53,761 nt of DNA from Phycisphaerae bacterium. Lineage in GTDB: Bacteria; Planctomycetota; Phycisphaerae; Sedimentisphaerales; Anaerobacaceae. Positions 1 to 8,932 of this stretch are shown piece after piece. The stretch is taken from positions 1-53,761 of the forward strand of contig JAUWAY010000016.1 in the NCBI GenBank assembly GCA_030601845.1, given 5' to 3'. Every line of letters starts with the position of its first letter. Position 1 is the stretch's first letter. Both the position numbers and the translations under genes were made by a program. The notes beneath the pieces were generated by a model. It saw only the letters and a program-made list of their open reading frames with translations, searched no databases and had not been told where the DNA came from.

Positions 1-73
1 AAGTCCGATTCGACAGCAGAAGTCCTCCTGCTCCGACTGCCGCAAACTTCTTCAAAAAATCACGTCGATTCAT
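1..73 (-). CDS. Tat-exported protein, N-terminus only (cut by window edge)
   Basis: Only the first 24 codons are present, running off the left edge. They begin MNRRDFLKKF and continue into a small Ala/Gly/Leu-rich stretch, the pattern of a twin-arginine signal peptide (R-R-D-F-L-K). A strong ribosome site (AAAGGGG) lies 6-10 bases upstream of the ATG. Tat signals of this form are common on sulfatases and Gfo/Idh/MocA oxidoreductases in planctomycetes, but nothing of the mature protein is visible, so the function cannot be given. Confidence 0.7.
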   Translation of the reverse strand, partial: MNRRDFLKKFAAVGAGGLLLSNRT

Positions 74-497
74 AAAAATTCCCCTTTCATCTATTCGAAC
101 AACGCTTCTGCAAAATACAAAACTTCCAGTAGTTTACCAAACACCAAAAACAACGTCAACGGCCTCGGATGGATTTCGCCAGCTCCGCTCGATTCGCAAA
201 TTGGTTGTACTTCAAAGCATTTTCTCTTACACGAGGCAAATACCACAAAGAATTCCGCCGAGAAACAAAGCTGCGGATTTATCCCTCCTATTATAACAGA
301 TGTAAAACGACTGTGGATTTTTTAAGGGCTCGTCCTTCGTAGTAGTCCGTTCTCCGCAGCTGCTCTGCTGCGAAGGATGAATACTACGGAGAATGGACAG
401 GATTTTCTCCGGCTACTTGCCTCATTGTTTAGCAGCGTCTGATAGTCTAGCAATGTTGCACTAAGCTGTCCAAATCTTTGCTCTTTTACGGAGCTTT
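74..497. other. Intergenic region with one palindromic repeat
   Basis: No gene is supported here. The only structure seen is at about 331-400: arms GTCCGTTCTCCG and CGGAGAATGGAC face each other, and the block also carries CTTCGTAG and CTGCTGCGAAGG. Similar pieces recur near 43890 and 45335, so this is probably a dispersed repeat. Confidence 0.5.
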
Positions 498-1829
498 TCA
501 CAGTGGAGCAGAGACAAATGTTATTTTGACAGGTTCGTTTTCTCCTGTAAATTGCAGAACGAGTATGCCTTTTGCAAAGCCAGTATGCGATTGTAGCCTA
601 TCAATGTTAACAATCAGTTGATCCTCGTTGTCTATCAGGTTTTTAAATGATGAAAGTTCCAGCCCACTACCGTCGAACTTGTAGTTGAGTAAGATGGCTT
701 TAGTACCATCATATTTTTTAACCGATAGTTTATATTCGTATTTATCGGCAGTTACAAGCACTACTGTAGGTGATACTTTGATTGCCGGCGATTCAATTGC
801 CTTAACAGAAGCATGTGTGTCCAAAAGCTCTTTCGCTTTCAATGCTGAAGCGACAAGGGCGTCTTCTTTGGCTGGCGCTGTAACTGCAACATCAGTCATA
901 ATCGCAGAGCATGGATCAACTATAGCTTCTTGAGCTTGGTTTGCATCATTGATTTTGTATCGGACATTGACTATATTATCATAAACAATAGTCCCGGCTG
1001 GGAATGCAAAATCAAGCAGCTCCTCAGCAATAGGTTCGTTTACCGTTACCCTTTCAACCTCATAAACCGCTCCGTAATTTACTCTTGGGTCGAACCAGGA
1101 ATACCGGTAAGGAATCCAGAGTCTATGCCCAACTTGATGAAAATCACTGCATTTATATTTTAGCAGCAGAGTACCATCATATTTCAAAAATTCTTTTTCT
1201 ACCGGGATAAAGCTTTTTGAGGGGTCAATATATAGCGTAATCAAGGGACCCTTTGGACTACTACCCATTTTGACCTTCATGATATAACATTTGTTTTTTT
1301 CGTCACGGGTAACCACAGCTTCATCAAGATTCATATACTCCCAGGGCCACCCGGAAAAATCCCACATAGCAGTATAAATGGTATAAAAAGGTTGGTCTTT
1401 TTCCAAAGATTCTAAAGATGTGCCAGACCTAACATACCCTCGAGGTGTTCGGTTATCTGGCGCTTCAACCAGTCGCTTGGCGTAGCTCGGCGTGATCGCA
1501 CAAGTTGTTATAATGGTTGGTGTATAGTCTTCGCGTGGGATTGTATCCGGATATGAAGTTTCAACGGTCCTGCTGAAGCTTTTGTCCCTTGTCCAATGCG
1601 ATACGATATCTCTTGTTGATTTAAGTTTTGGCTCGGCCTTGTTGTTAGGATCATATTGGTAAGATGTGGCCATCATTTTTGCATCGATGGTATTGTATTG
1701 TTCGCGTGAAGCCTTCATTAACAGAACAAGTTGCTCAGGTGTGAGATTCGCCTCTGCAAGCGCAATCACAGGAAGAACGAAGGCAACAGCTATGATAACT
1801 AAAATTCGAGAAGATAAGTATGTTTTCAT
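498..1829 (-). CDS. Secreted LolA-like / outer-membrane lipoprotein-sorting-like protein
   Basis: A 443-residue protein with a clear Sec signal peptide: MKTYLSSR, a hydrophobic core, then A-L-A. The start chosen has GGAG nine bases upstream; the frame stays open for 52 more codons, but these lack signal-peptide character. The middle (about residues 150-300) has the pattern of planctomycete LolA-like proteins, which read a peptide-length record of a sugar- or lipid-like ligand: a DPSKSFIPVEKE-type strand, 'LLLKYKCSDFHQVGHRLWIP', then a conserved 'F-P-A-G-T' near the end of the fold. The last 100 residues are unlike LolA and unassigned. It lies just downstream of the TPR/C39 gene on the same strand, 94 bases away, so co-transcription is possible. 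The exact ligand is unknown. Confidence 0.55.
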   Translation of the reverse strand: MKTYLSSRILVIIAVAFVLPVIALAEANLTPEQLVLLMKASREQYNTIDAKMMATSYQYDPNNKAEPKLKSTRDIVSHWTRDKSFSRTVETSYPDTIPREDYTPTIITTCAITPSYAKRLVEAPDNRTPRGYVRSGTSLESLEKDQPFYTIYTAMWDFSGWPWEYMNLDEAVVTRDEKNKCYIMKVKMGSSPKGPLITLYIDPSKSFIPVEKEFLKYDGTLLLKYKCSDFHQVGHRLWIPYRYSWFDPRVNYGAVYEVERVTVNEPIAEELLDFAFPAGTIVYDNIVNVRYKINDANQAQEAIVDPCSAIMTDVAVTAPAKEDALVASALKAKELLDTHASVKAIESPAIKVSPTVVLVTADKYEYKLSVKKYDGTKAILLNYKFDGSGLELSSFKNLIDNEDQLIVNIDRLQSHTGFAKGILVLQFTGENEPVKITFVSAPL

Positions 1830-1923
1830 CTTACGATCTCCTATCTTAAAACACCAATTGATTACTTTAAAGCCTTTTATATTATATGGTATATTTATAT
1901 TCTTTAAATTGTCAAGCAAAATT

Positions 1924-4143
1924 TCAATTGTGACATTGTGTAATCGTGATACCACAATCACCATAAGTGGGAGGACAAACTCCACAGTAGTAAGCTGACC
2001 GCCAAAGAGTATCCTCGCAAAGCCCGGTTAGCATTCTTTTAGGGGAGCAATCACGCGGTGTATCATACTCACAATCGGGCAATGAACCCGGTATCTTACA
2101 CTCTTCCTCATCGGTCTTGTCGTCACAATAATACTCGGCTACAGGACAGTCATCGGAGCTCGTACATGTCGGATTAGTCCGGCAATTTGGACCTACATTT
2201 TTACAATCATCAGGGCAGCCACCTCGCAGGAACAATTGTATATCTAATGACAAGTGGCTCTCACCGGTAAGGTCAGCACCAGCCCATGCATCGTAGCCGG
2301 TTTCCAACCAGTTTGCAGCAATCTGCAGCAAATCATTGAAGCCTAAAAGTTGCGATACTGGCGCATCTGAGGTGCCTTTGCTAATTCCATCTATCAGGAT
2401 AGAAGTTCCATCCCATCTTGTTTGCAGGTTATCATCCGCTTCAAAAGAAGATAACTCAAAAACCTTTGGTTCTTCAGCTCCATCCAGCATAACCGCTTTA
2501 CCTGAGCCGGTTGGAATACATAGAACAAAGTGACCAAGTTGTTCGCCTTTTATTGGAGCTATGTATTGAATAAACGGCCTATCGATTGTACTTATCTTCT
2601 CGGGATCCAGCTTCACTGCATGTGCAGAAATCCCACTGGTTTTAAGCGCCTGGACTATCTCATAGATACTAATAGAGCCTTTCCTTTCAATTTGCATCTC
2701 TTTGACAATAACATCCATCGGCTTGGCTAATCCATAATGATATAAAGTATGCCAGACAACATAAGCGCCGCAGTATTTATCTCCGAACCAATGATAGCAA
2801 TCGGCTAACAAATGGTAAGCGTGTTGGGTAATAGTAGAAGCCGGGAACTCTGTTATTATTCTTTCAAATACTATTATTGCTTTTCCGAAATAGTCTTTTG
2901 CTTGCTCATACCGCCCTTCGTTTTGGTTCCGGAAAGCCTCGCTATAATACTCTTCTGCAATCTGGAATATGGCATCAGGCAAATCCGGGTGGTCATTAAA
3001 ATCGAAAATTAAGGTATCGATTGCCACCTGAGCGCTGGGGTCATCTCCCATGCCAATATACGACCTTGCCAGGAGCGCCTGCGACTCTACCGCATATTTA
3101 GATGCAGGCCAGCGGTCCAGAACGTATCGGTAGAGCTGGCGGGCCTCTTCATATTGTCTTGACCAGCGATAGTGATCTGCTACCTTGTTAACCGCTTTTG
3201 CTATCTGCTTATGTTCGGAAAAATTGGTAAGCAATTTTTCAATAGCAGCGGCAGCATTGGGGTCATCTCCCAGGCCAATATACGACATTGCCAGGCGCGC
3301 CTGCGACCATACCGCATGTTTAAATGCAGGCCAGCAGTCCAGAACGTATCGGTAGAGCTGGCGGGCCTCTTCATATTGTCTTGACCAGCGATAGTGATCT
3401 GCTATGTTGTTAACCGCTCTTGCTATCTGCTTATGTTCGGAAAAATTGGTAAGCAATTTTTCAATAGCAGCGGCAGCATTGGGGTCATCTCCCGACTTGA
3501 TAAGGGACAAGATATTTATCTCTGCCATCTCCATTTCTGACCATATCGCGTACTCATCATCAGGCCAATGGTCTATAACGTATTGATAAAGCTCACAGGC
3601 CTTTTCGTATCTTTTTAACATCCCATATTCACGTGCTACGTTGTAAACCGCTCTTGCTATCTGCTTATGTTCGGAAAAATTGGTAAGCAATTTTTCAATA
3701 GCAGCGGCAGCATTGGGGTCATCTCCGAGCCGAATATTTGAAGCTGCCAGGCTCTTTTGTGACCACATCGCGTAATCGGCATCAGGCCAGTTGTCAACAA
3801 CGTATTGATAAAACCGGCGAGCCAGCTCGTATTTTCCTGACCAGCGATAGTGATCTGCTACCTTATTGACCGCTTTTGCTATGTCCTTATGCATGTAAAA
3901 ATCTGCAAGCAATTTCTGGAGAGCTGCGTCCGCCTGGGGCTGATTGTCCTGTTTGATATACAGGATAGTAAGCTGCTTCTGTGCTTCAAGGGCATCGTTA
4001 GAGTCCGGGAAATCTGTTACGATTTGCTGATAAATTGCCTCAGCCTGTTCGTAACTTCTGTCTTTCATATACGTCTCTGCCTGCTGAAGCTGAGCCGGTG
4101 CATCCGCAAAACATTCCGATGCCATCTGGCACAACACAAACAA
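1924..4143 (-). CDS. Secreted TPR-repeat protein with C39-like peptidase domain and Cys-rich tail
   Basis: The coordinates start at an in-frame TTG and give 739 residues. Residues 15-450 are tetratricopeptide-type repeats of about 70 residues, three sharing the block EKLLTNFSEHKQIA. Residues 452-590 resemble a papain-like C39 peptidase: Cys458 in K-Y-C-G-A-Y, His538 in L-G-H-F-V and Asp554. Residues 595-640 form a degenerate dockerin-like segment (N-D-L-L-Q-I-A-A-N-W-L), and the last 100 residues are Cys-rich. Upstream of the TTG the frame stays open and encodes a good signal peptide (VKKVVLLSSVLFVLC) beginning eight bases after a perfect AGGAGG at 4185-4190. The codon in the start position there, 4174-4176, is ATA. 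The protein is probably exported, with the peptidase working outside the cytoplasm; its substrate is unknown. Confidence 0.65.
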   Translation of the reverse strand: MFVLCQMASECFADAPAQLQQAETYMKDRSYEQAEAIYQQIVTDFPDSNDALEAQKQLTILYIKQDNQPQADAALQKLLADFYMHKDIAKAVNKVADHYRWSGKYELARRFYQYVVDNWPDADYAMWSQKSLAASNIRLGDDPNAAAAIEKLLTNFSEHKQIARAVYNVAREYGMLKRYEKACELYQYVIDHWPDDEYAIWSEMEMAEINILSLIKSGDDPNAAAAIEKLLTNFSEHKQIARAVNNIADHYRWSRQYEEARQLYRYVLDCWPAFKHAVWSQARLAMSYIGLGDDPNAAAAIEKLLTNFSEHKQIAKAVNKVADHYRWSRQYEEARQLYRYVLDRWPASKYAVESQALLARSYIGMGDDPSAQVAIDTLIFDFNDHPDLPDAIFQIAEEYYSEAFRNQNEGRYEQAKDYFGKAIIVFERIITEFPASTITQHAYHLLADCYHWFGDKYCGAYVVWHTLYHYGLAKPMDVIVKEMQIERKGSISIYEIVQALKTSGISAHAVKLDPEKISTIDRPFIQYIAPIKGEQLGHFVLCIPTGSGKAVMLDGAEEPKVFELSSFEADDNLQTRWDGTSILIDGISKGTSDAPVSQLLGFNDLLQIAANWLETGYDAWAGADLTGESHLSLDIQLFLRGGCPDDCKNVGPNCRTNPTCTSSDDCPVAEYYCDDKTDEEECKIPGSLPDCEYDTPRDCSPKRMLTGLCEDTLWRSAYYCGVCPPTYGDCGITITQCHN
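3118..3726. repeat. Near-identical internal duplications in the TPR gene
   Basis: An approximately 80 bp block appears three times (about 3190-3270, 3411-3492, 3646-3726) almost unchanged. A longer block, 3118-3270 against 3340-3492, repeats at an offset of 222 bases, exactly 74 codons. Conservation at the DNA level means recent duplication or gene conversion of whole TPR units. Confidence 0.85.
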
Positions 4144-4176
4144 AACCGATGATAATAAAACAACTTTCTTAACTAT

Positions 4177-4809
4177 TACTCTGACCTCCTAACTAATGCG
4201 AAACTAAGCGCATACCTTTTGCCTTTGCTGACTTTGTTTCTGGACAGTAAGACTCGTTTGAAAATGGCCTGGTTTTAATATGCAATTAACCATAATTTTC
4301 CGCTCGCAAACCACTTTTCAGCTACCAACATTATGCCCCCCCCCCCGCAGCGGATGTCAAGAGGTAAAATCACAAAAAACCCAAAAATTTTTGTTAATTT
4401 GTGCAGTTTCGCTTTCTGCGGGCCAGACCAAAAACCCCCTATTCCCCCCAAATTAACAAAATGTTGATTTTGAAAAAGTGCCCAATTTTTACACAAAACG
4501 TCCCCTTTTTTCGCAATTTTTCTCTATTTTTTGCAAATTTTCGCAATTTTGTCGCTACTTTTCGCAATTTTTCGCTACTTTTCTCATTTTTTCTCTACTT
4601 TTCGCTACTTTTCACCACTTTTTTCCTACCTGTTTTACCCAACCTCTACAACCCAACTACCCAGCCCCCATTTTTACCCCAAAAATCCGTGTAATCCGCG
4701 AAATCCGTGGTTAAATTTTGCCAATTTTATCAAATTTCGGATAATTTCAGTTCTAAATTTTGTTCTTCTCATTCTTAAAAACTTGTGCATTTGATGTGAG
4801 ATTGTTTCG
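4177..4809. other. Intergenic region: poly-C run, pyrimidine-rich tandem repeat, dispersed repeat
   Basis: No gene is supported. Around 4336-4347 is a run of C. From 4500 to 4625 the plus strand is made of imperfect units such as TTTTCGCAATTTT and TTCGCTACTTTTC, giving spurious Phe/Ser-rich reading frames. At about 4684-4714 sits ATCCGTGTAATCCG followed by CGAAATCCGTGG, an internally repetitive sequence that looks like a dispersed repeat. Confidence 0.55.
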
Positions 4810-5664
4810 TTAAATCTTGCCTTTCAGCAGTTCCTGCAATCGTTCAAGCTGGCCGGCTTTCATATGGTAGCTATGCTCGGCGTCCGGGAATTGCCCGGCC
4901 TGCACCTGCTTACTGTAGTCGTTAATGGCCTCAATTGTGGCGTCGGCCAAATTGCCGTAACTTTTTGCAAATTTTGGACTTAACCCCTGCGTCAGCCCCA
5001 AAATATCAGGCGCAATCAATATCTGCCCGTCACAGCCGGGCCCTGAACCACAGCCGATTACCGGCACCTCACAGCGTTTGGTGATAATCTCAGCCACCTC
5101 GGCAGCGGCTCCTTCTATTAACAATGAAGCGGCACCGGCCTGGAGCATTTGCTCGGCAAGTGCTATCAGCTCTAAAGCCATCTCTGCGGTGGTGGCTTCG
5201 GCCTTGAATCGGCCCATCTTCCTGATGGTCTGCGGCCTTATGCCAATATGGGCCATAACAGCCATACCTGCATCGCTAACTGCTTTTATTACATCGAGAT
5301 ACGCACCGCTTGCTTCGATTTTTATTATTTGTGCACCGGCCTGGGCAACGAATCGACCGGCGTTTTTGACCGCCTCGCTCAGCCCAACCTGATAGGACAG
5401 AAACGGCATATCAGCCACCAGGCATACATTTGGAGCACCCCGCCTGACCGCAGCGGTTATGGTAACCATAAAATCCATCGTGGCCGGCAGCGTCGAATCA
5501 AAGCCCAGCACAATCTGAGCAGCCGAATCGCCCACTAATATCATCTGTACATCGGTCCCGGATAGAAGTTTTGCTGTGGTATAGTCGTAGCAACTAACGG
5601 CAACTATCTTGCGATTCTGACGCTTGGCTGTCACCAAATCGGCAATTGTAATTTTGGCATCCAT
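4810..5664 (-). CDS. panB: 3-methyl-2-oxobutanoate hydroxymethyltransferase
   Basis: A 284-residue protein matching PanB in length and motifs. It transfers a hydroxymethyl group from 5,10-methylenetetrahydrofolate to alpha-ketoisovalerate, giving ketopantoate, the first committed step of pantothenate and CoA synthesis in the cytoplasm. Seen in order: V-S-C-Y-D-Y-T-T-A near the N-terminus, the metal-binding V-G-D-S, D-M-P-F-L-S-Y, I-K-I-E, M-A-H-I-G-I-R-P-Q, the catalytic L-I-E-G and I-G-C-G-S-G-P-G-C-D-G. The ATG giving MDAKITI is preferred; seven codons further up an in-frame TTG exists with no better ribosome site. Pantothenate genes panC and panD are not nearby. Confidence 0.95.
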   Translation of the reverse strand: MDAKITIADLVTAKRQNRKIVAVSCYDYTTAKLLSGTDVQMILVGDSAAQIVLGFDSTLPATMDFMVTITAAVRRGAPNVCLVADMPFLSYQVGLSEAVKNAGRFVAQAGAQIIKIEASGAYLDVIKAVSDAGMAVMAHIGIRPQTIRKMGRFKAEATTAEMALELIALAEQMLQAGAASLLIEGAAAEVAEIITKRCEVPVIGCGSGPGCDGQILIAPDILGLTQGLSPKFAKSYGNLADATIEAINDYSKQVQAGQFPDAEHSYHMKAGQLERLQELLKGKI

Positions 5665-5715
5665 ATCAGTCTTTCTGAAAAACAATAAGAAAAAAGAAAT
5701 AACAACTTTTTAGTT

Positions 5716-5744
5716 AAGATATGAGAACAAAATTAATTTATCAA
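5716..5744 (-). promoter_or_regulatory. Putative sigma-70-type promoter of panB
   Basis: On the minus strand TTGATA (5739-5744) and TATCTT (5716-5721) are 17 bases apart, about 50 bases upstream of the panB ATG. Confidence 0.5.
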
Positions 5745-5904
5745 GCGTAAAATATTACGGTTTTTGGGCTGAATTTGGCATTCTTCAAAGAACAAAAAAA
5801 AAATTTGAAATTTTCACAATTAAAAGCTTGATTCCTGGTAACAAAAAGTGTAAGTTTCTTTTAGAGATTTTTTAAAGAAATTCTCACTGCTTGTTCGATT
5901 AATT

Positions 5905-6013
5905 ATAAGGAGGAGAATTAAATCAGATAAAAGGAGTTTATCGAGAGCAATTATATTGCTTTTCATCACCCTCCTCCGAAGCCAGATTCTGTTGTTTGGA
6001 ATCTGGCTTTTTT
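5905..6013 (+). ncRNA. Candidate structured small RNA with terminator
   Basis: A plus-strand stretch without a start codon folds neatly on paper. GGAGGAG (5909-5915) can pair with CTCCTCC (5971-5977), enclosing a small hairpin AGCAAT/ATTGCT (about 5946-5960), and a perfect intrinsic terminator follows directly. The exposed CACCCTCCTCC is complementary to Shine-Dalgarno sequences. No convincing -35 element was found, and no known RNA family was recognised. Confidence 0.4.
5980..6013 (+). terminator. Intrinsic terminator (perfect 10-bp stem)
   Basis: AGCCAGATTC (5980-5989) and GAATCTGGCT (5999-6008) form a perfect stem with a 9-base loop, followed by six T. It points along the plus strand although no plus-strand gene ends here. 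Confidence 0.75.
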
Positions 6014-6519
6014 AGGGGCGCGCTTATTAAAATAGGCAATAACAGGAATGTTGCTAATGTTAAGATAGAAAACAAGGGGAGAGAGGGACACTTTGGGGGA
6101 GCATTTTCGAAGAAATCCGCAGGTTCATATTGCGTTACATGGTATCTATTGCGTGATGCGAAACGGGGATTTGATTTGTTGGCCACCGAGGACGCAGAGG
6201 GCACAGAGATATAGTTAATTGGTTAATTGGTTAATGATGCAAGAGAGCACAAGTCACAAGCGCATAAGGGAAAAGGCGGAGGACGGATGAGGGACGACAG
6301 ACGATGGATGAGGGACGAGAGAGGATGGAGGCTGGGGGGGGCAAATTCACTTCGGGAAAAAAGCCATAAAAGGGGAGATTTTGGTTGCTTTTGGGCTGGT
6401 AGTGTATATAATTATAAATGATGCTGAGGAGGCATATTCAGGGGATATTTATGTCATCAAAGGATTGATTCAAAAATAAATATCCAGCGACGAGCAGATA
6501 TGTGCGCAGTAGAAAAAAT
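6014..6519. other. Intergenic region with simple repeat arrays
   Basis: Short reading frames here overlap repeats and lack ribosome sites. Recognisable pieces: GGACGCAGAGGGCACAGAG at about 6188-6206, the 8-base repeat TTAATTGG at about 6213-6232, and a 7-base-period array GATGAGG-GACGACA-GACGATG at about 6281-6331. Confidence 0.5.
6281..6331. repeat. Heptanucleotide-period array (GAyGAnr type)
   Basis: Units GATGAGG, GACGACA, GACGATG, GATGAGG, GACGAGA, GAGGATG follow each other every seven bases. The array is intergenic. Confidence 0.75.
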
Positions 6520-6524
6520 TTATT

Positions 6525-6765
6525 TTAAGTGGAGATAAACATTATGAAGGCGAGGACAAAGGGCATAATTATATTTGCTATCGGCACGAACATTAACAGG
6601 CCGAGCGCCCAGCAGTACCCCGCCTTGGAAAAAATCCTGCAGTAGGCCCATACCATTAAATAAAATGGTTACTATCAGGCTGATTAAGATAAGAAACAGC
6701 ATAAAGATTCCGGCGAACACAGGGACTGCCCTTGGGACGTGTTCAAGAACGATTCCAGTTTCCAT
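6525..6765 (-). pseudogene. Small membrane protein gene with a frameshift
   Basis: A good ribosome site (AAAGGGGAAAAT) precedes METGIVLEH and a hydrophobic helix ending near V-T-I-L-F. The same frame then runs on as unconvincing hydrophilic sequence to 6520. The +1 frame picks up at that point with F-Y-L-M-V-W-A-Y-C-R-I-F-S-K-A-G-Y and G-L-L-M-F-V-P-I-A-N-I-I, stopping at 6525-6527. The joined product, about 79 residues, looks like a small two-helix membrane protein with the K-A-G-x-x-W-A ... P-I-x-N-I pattern seen in DUF5684-like proteins. The shift lies in the T/A-rich stretch near 6655-6665. It may be a true frameshift or an assembly error. Confidence 0.6.
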
Positions 6766-7122
6766 ATTTTCCCCTTTCAATTGGTTTTAAAATTTTGGTT
6801 AATGAGCAGCGTTGCTGCAAATACCAGGTGTACGGTATAGCGAACAACGTTTAGCATTTTCTACTTTTGCCTTTCTATTTTTTGTCGCGTGCCTGCCTTT
6901 CTTTTGACAGCGTTTCTTTTAGCTTTTTGCTTTATCTTTTGGCGAATCGGGGACATTGGTCTTTGGCAGCCACTTTGCCAGTTACATCTTAACACCAGGG
7001 TAAAGTTATGCGTAAAGACCTAAAAGCCCTGCGCAATTCTAATGAGTAATATATTAGCCGTCAAATCTTATTTTTGCAGGTAGTGTGATGTTCGGCGGAT
7101 ATTCCAGCGGAAATTATCATGG
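6766..7122. other. Intergenic region, no gene seen
   Basis: I see nothing coding in this stretch. The sulfatase promoter begins at 7123. Confidence 0.5.
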
Positions 7123-7151
7123 TTGACACAGCCGGTTTTGCATAATATATT
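7123..7151 (+). promoter_or_regulatory. Putative promoter of the sulfatase gene
   Basis: A consensus -35 TTGACA (7123-7128) and TATATT (7146-7151) are separated by 17 bases, 92 bases upstream of the ATG. Confidence 0.55.
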
Positions 7152-7243
7152 CTATCGGCGCTGGTTGATGTCTTTTTCTTCCGGTGGTTTGTAAATTACG
7201 TGAATTTTTGTATTTTTCGTGGGATTGAGTAAGGAGAAAGAAT

Positions 7244-8839
7244 ATGGGCGAGCAAACAAGAAGGGAATTTTTGAGGAGGATAGGTGTTGCGGCGTCGGGG
7301 GCGACGTTTTCGCTATTGCCGAGCTGTGCCGGTATTGGCCAAGCGATTGGGTCAGAGAGAAAACGGCCGAACATCATCTATATTATGTCCGACGACCATG
7401 CCTCGCACGCCTTGAGCTGTTACGGCAGCAGGATTAACAGGACGCCGAACCTCGACCGGCTGGCCAAAGAGGGCATGCTGTTCAACAATTGCTTCTGTAC
7501 CAACAGCATTTGCGCGCCGTGCCGGGCGGTGGTTCTTACCGGCAGATACAACCACCTCAATGGTGTCATCGATAACCGGGTGGAATTCGACGGTAGTCAG
7601 CAGACCTTCCCCAAGCTACTTCAAAGAGCCGGTTACGAGACCGCAATGGTCGGTAAGTGGCACCTCAAGAGCGCTCCGACCGGCTTTGACTACTGGAACG
7701 TCCTGATTGGCCAAGGTCCCTACTACAACCCGCCAATGATTGAGAACGACAACAAGGTCAAGTACACCGGATATACCACCGACATCATAACCGACCTTGC
7801 CCTGAAGTGGCTCAAAGAACGCAAGAGCGAGGGCCCCTTCTGCCTGATGTACCAGCACAAGGCGCCGCACCGCAACTGGCAGCCGGGCCCCAATTACCTT
7901 AATATGTACGATGGCGTTAAAATGCCTGAGCCGGATACTCTGTTTGACGACTACACCGGCCGGGGCGCCGCCGCGAGGGAACAGGATATGAGCATCGAGA
8001 AAACGATGAACGACAGCGACCTGAAGCTCAAGGCCCCCGGCAACCTCACAGCTGAGCAGAAGAAGCTGTGGGATGCGGCGTACAATCCTAAGAATGAGGC
8101 CTTCCGCAAGGCCAATCTGAAAGGCAAGAAGCTAATCCGCTGGAAGTACCAGCGTTATATCAAGGACTACCTGCGGTGCATCGCTTCGGTTGATGATAAT
8201 GTTGGCCGGCTTCTGGATTATCTCGACAAAGCCGGTCTGGCGGAGAATACCATCGTAATATATACCTCCGACCAGGGCTTTTACTTAGGCGACCATGGCT
8301 GGTTCGACAAGCGGTTTATTTATGAGGAGTCCTTGCGGATGCCGCTGCTGGTGCGTTACCCGAAGGAGATAAAGGCCGGCTCAGTCAGCGATGATATAGT
8401 TTTGAACCTGGATTTTGCTCCGACGTTTCTTGACTTTTCCGGTGTCGCCAAGCCGGCTGATATGCAAGGGGCCAGTTTGCGGCCGGTCCTAACAGGCAAC
8501 ACGCCGAAGGACTGGCGCGAGTCGATGTACTACCACTATTACGAATATCCGGCTGTGCATAGTGTAAAACGCCACTATGGTGTGCGGACCCGGCGTTACA
8601 AGCTCATTCACTTCTACTACGACATTGATGAGTGGGAACTGTACGACCTGGAGAAAGACCCGAATGAGCTGAACAATGTTTACGATGACACGGCATACGC
8701 CGGTGTCGTCAAGGAGCTCAGGCGAGAACTGAAGCGTTTGCGGAAGCAATACGGCGACTCTGAGGAACTATCGCAAAAGTTCCTGAATGAGCACCTGAAG
8801 AGACGCCGTCCACAACCTAAAGCAGGGCAAAAGAAATAG
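7244..8839 (+). CDS. Tat-exported arylsulfatase-family enzyme (S1 sulfatase)
   Basis: A 531-residue type I sulfatase that would remove sulfate esters, probably from polysaccharide or glycosaminoglycan sugars, outside the cytoplasm. The Tat signal is T-R-R-E-F-L-R-R-I at residues 5-13. Metal-binding Asp50 and Asp51 lie in I-M-S-D-D-H; the formylglycine motif is Cys90-A-P-C-R94; G-K-W-H-L follows, and [13 protein letters not shown] supplies the C-terminal metal and substrate residues. The wording [13 protein letters not shown] resembles the glucosamine-6-sulfatase/iduronate-sulfatase side of the family, but the substrate is not certain. The ribosome site AAGGAG is well placed. An activating enzyme (FGE or anSME) is not in the window. 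Confidence 0.92.
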   Translation: MGEQTRREFLRRIGVAASGATFSLLPSCAGIGQAIGSERKRPNIIYIMSDDHASHALSCYGSRINRTPNLDRLAKEGMLFNNCFCTNSICAPCRAVVLTGRYNHLNGVIDNRVEFDGSQQTFPKLLQRAGYETAMVGKWHLKSAPTGFDYWNVLIGQGPYYNPPMIENDNKVKYTGYTTDIITDLALKWLKERKSEGPFCLMYQHKAPHRNWQPGPNYLNMYDGVKMPEPDTLFDDYTGRGAAAREQDMSIEKTMNDSDLKLKAPGNLTAEQKKLWDAAYNPKNEAFRKANLKGKKLIRWKYQRYIKDYLRCIASVDDNVGRLLDYLDKAGLAENTIVIYTSDQGFYLGDHGWFDKRFIYEESLRMPLLVRYPKEIKAGSVSDDIVLNLDFAPTFLDFSGVAKPADMQGASLRPVLTGNTPKDWRESMYYHYYEYPAVHSVKRHYGVRTRRYKLIHFYYDIDEWELYDLEKDPNELNNVYDDTAYAGVVKELRRELKRLRKQYGDSEELSQKFLNEHLKRRRPQPKAGQKK

Positions 8840-8932
8840 CAGTCCAGGCTACGGCTCAGCTTTCGCCGAGACGAGTAATCCTCAAAGCTCGGCTGGAAGT
8901 CTTTGCCGATTATATTGTCCAGCACCGGAGTT

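Noticed and set aside
4401-4794. Three overlapping Phe/Ser-rich plus-strand frames
   Set aside because: All arise from the pyrimidine-rich tandem repeat and lack starts with ribosome sites.
5938-6204. Minus-strand frame of 88 codons with a hydrophobic middle
   Set aside because: It overlaps the terminator hairpin and repeat DNA, and has no ribosome site.
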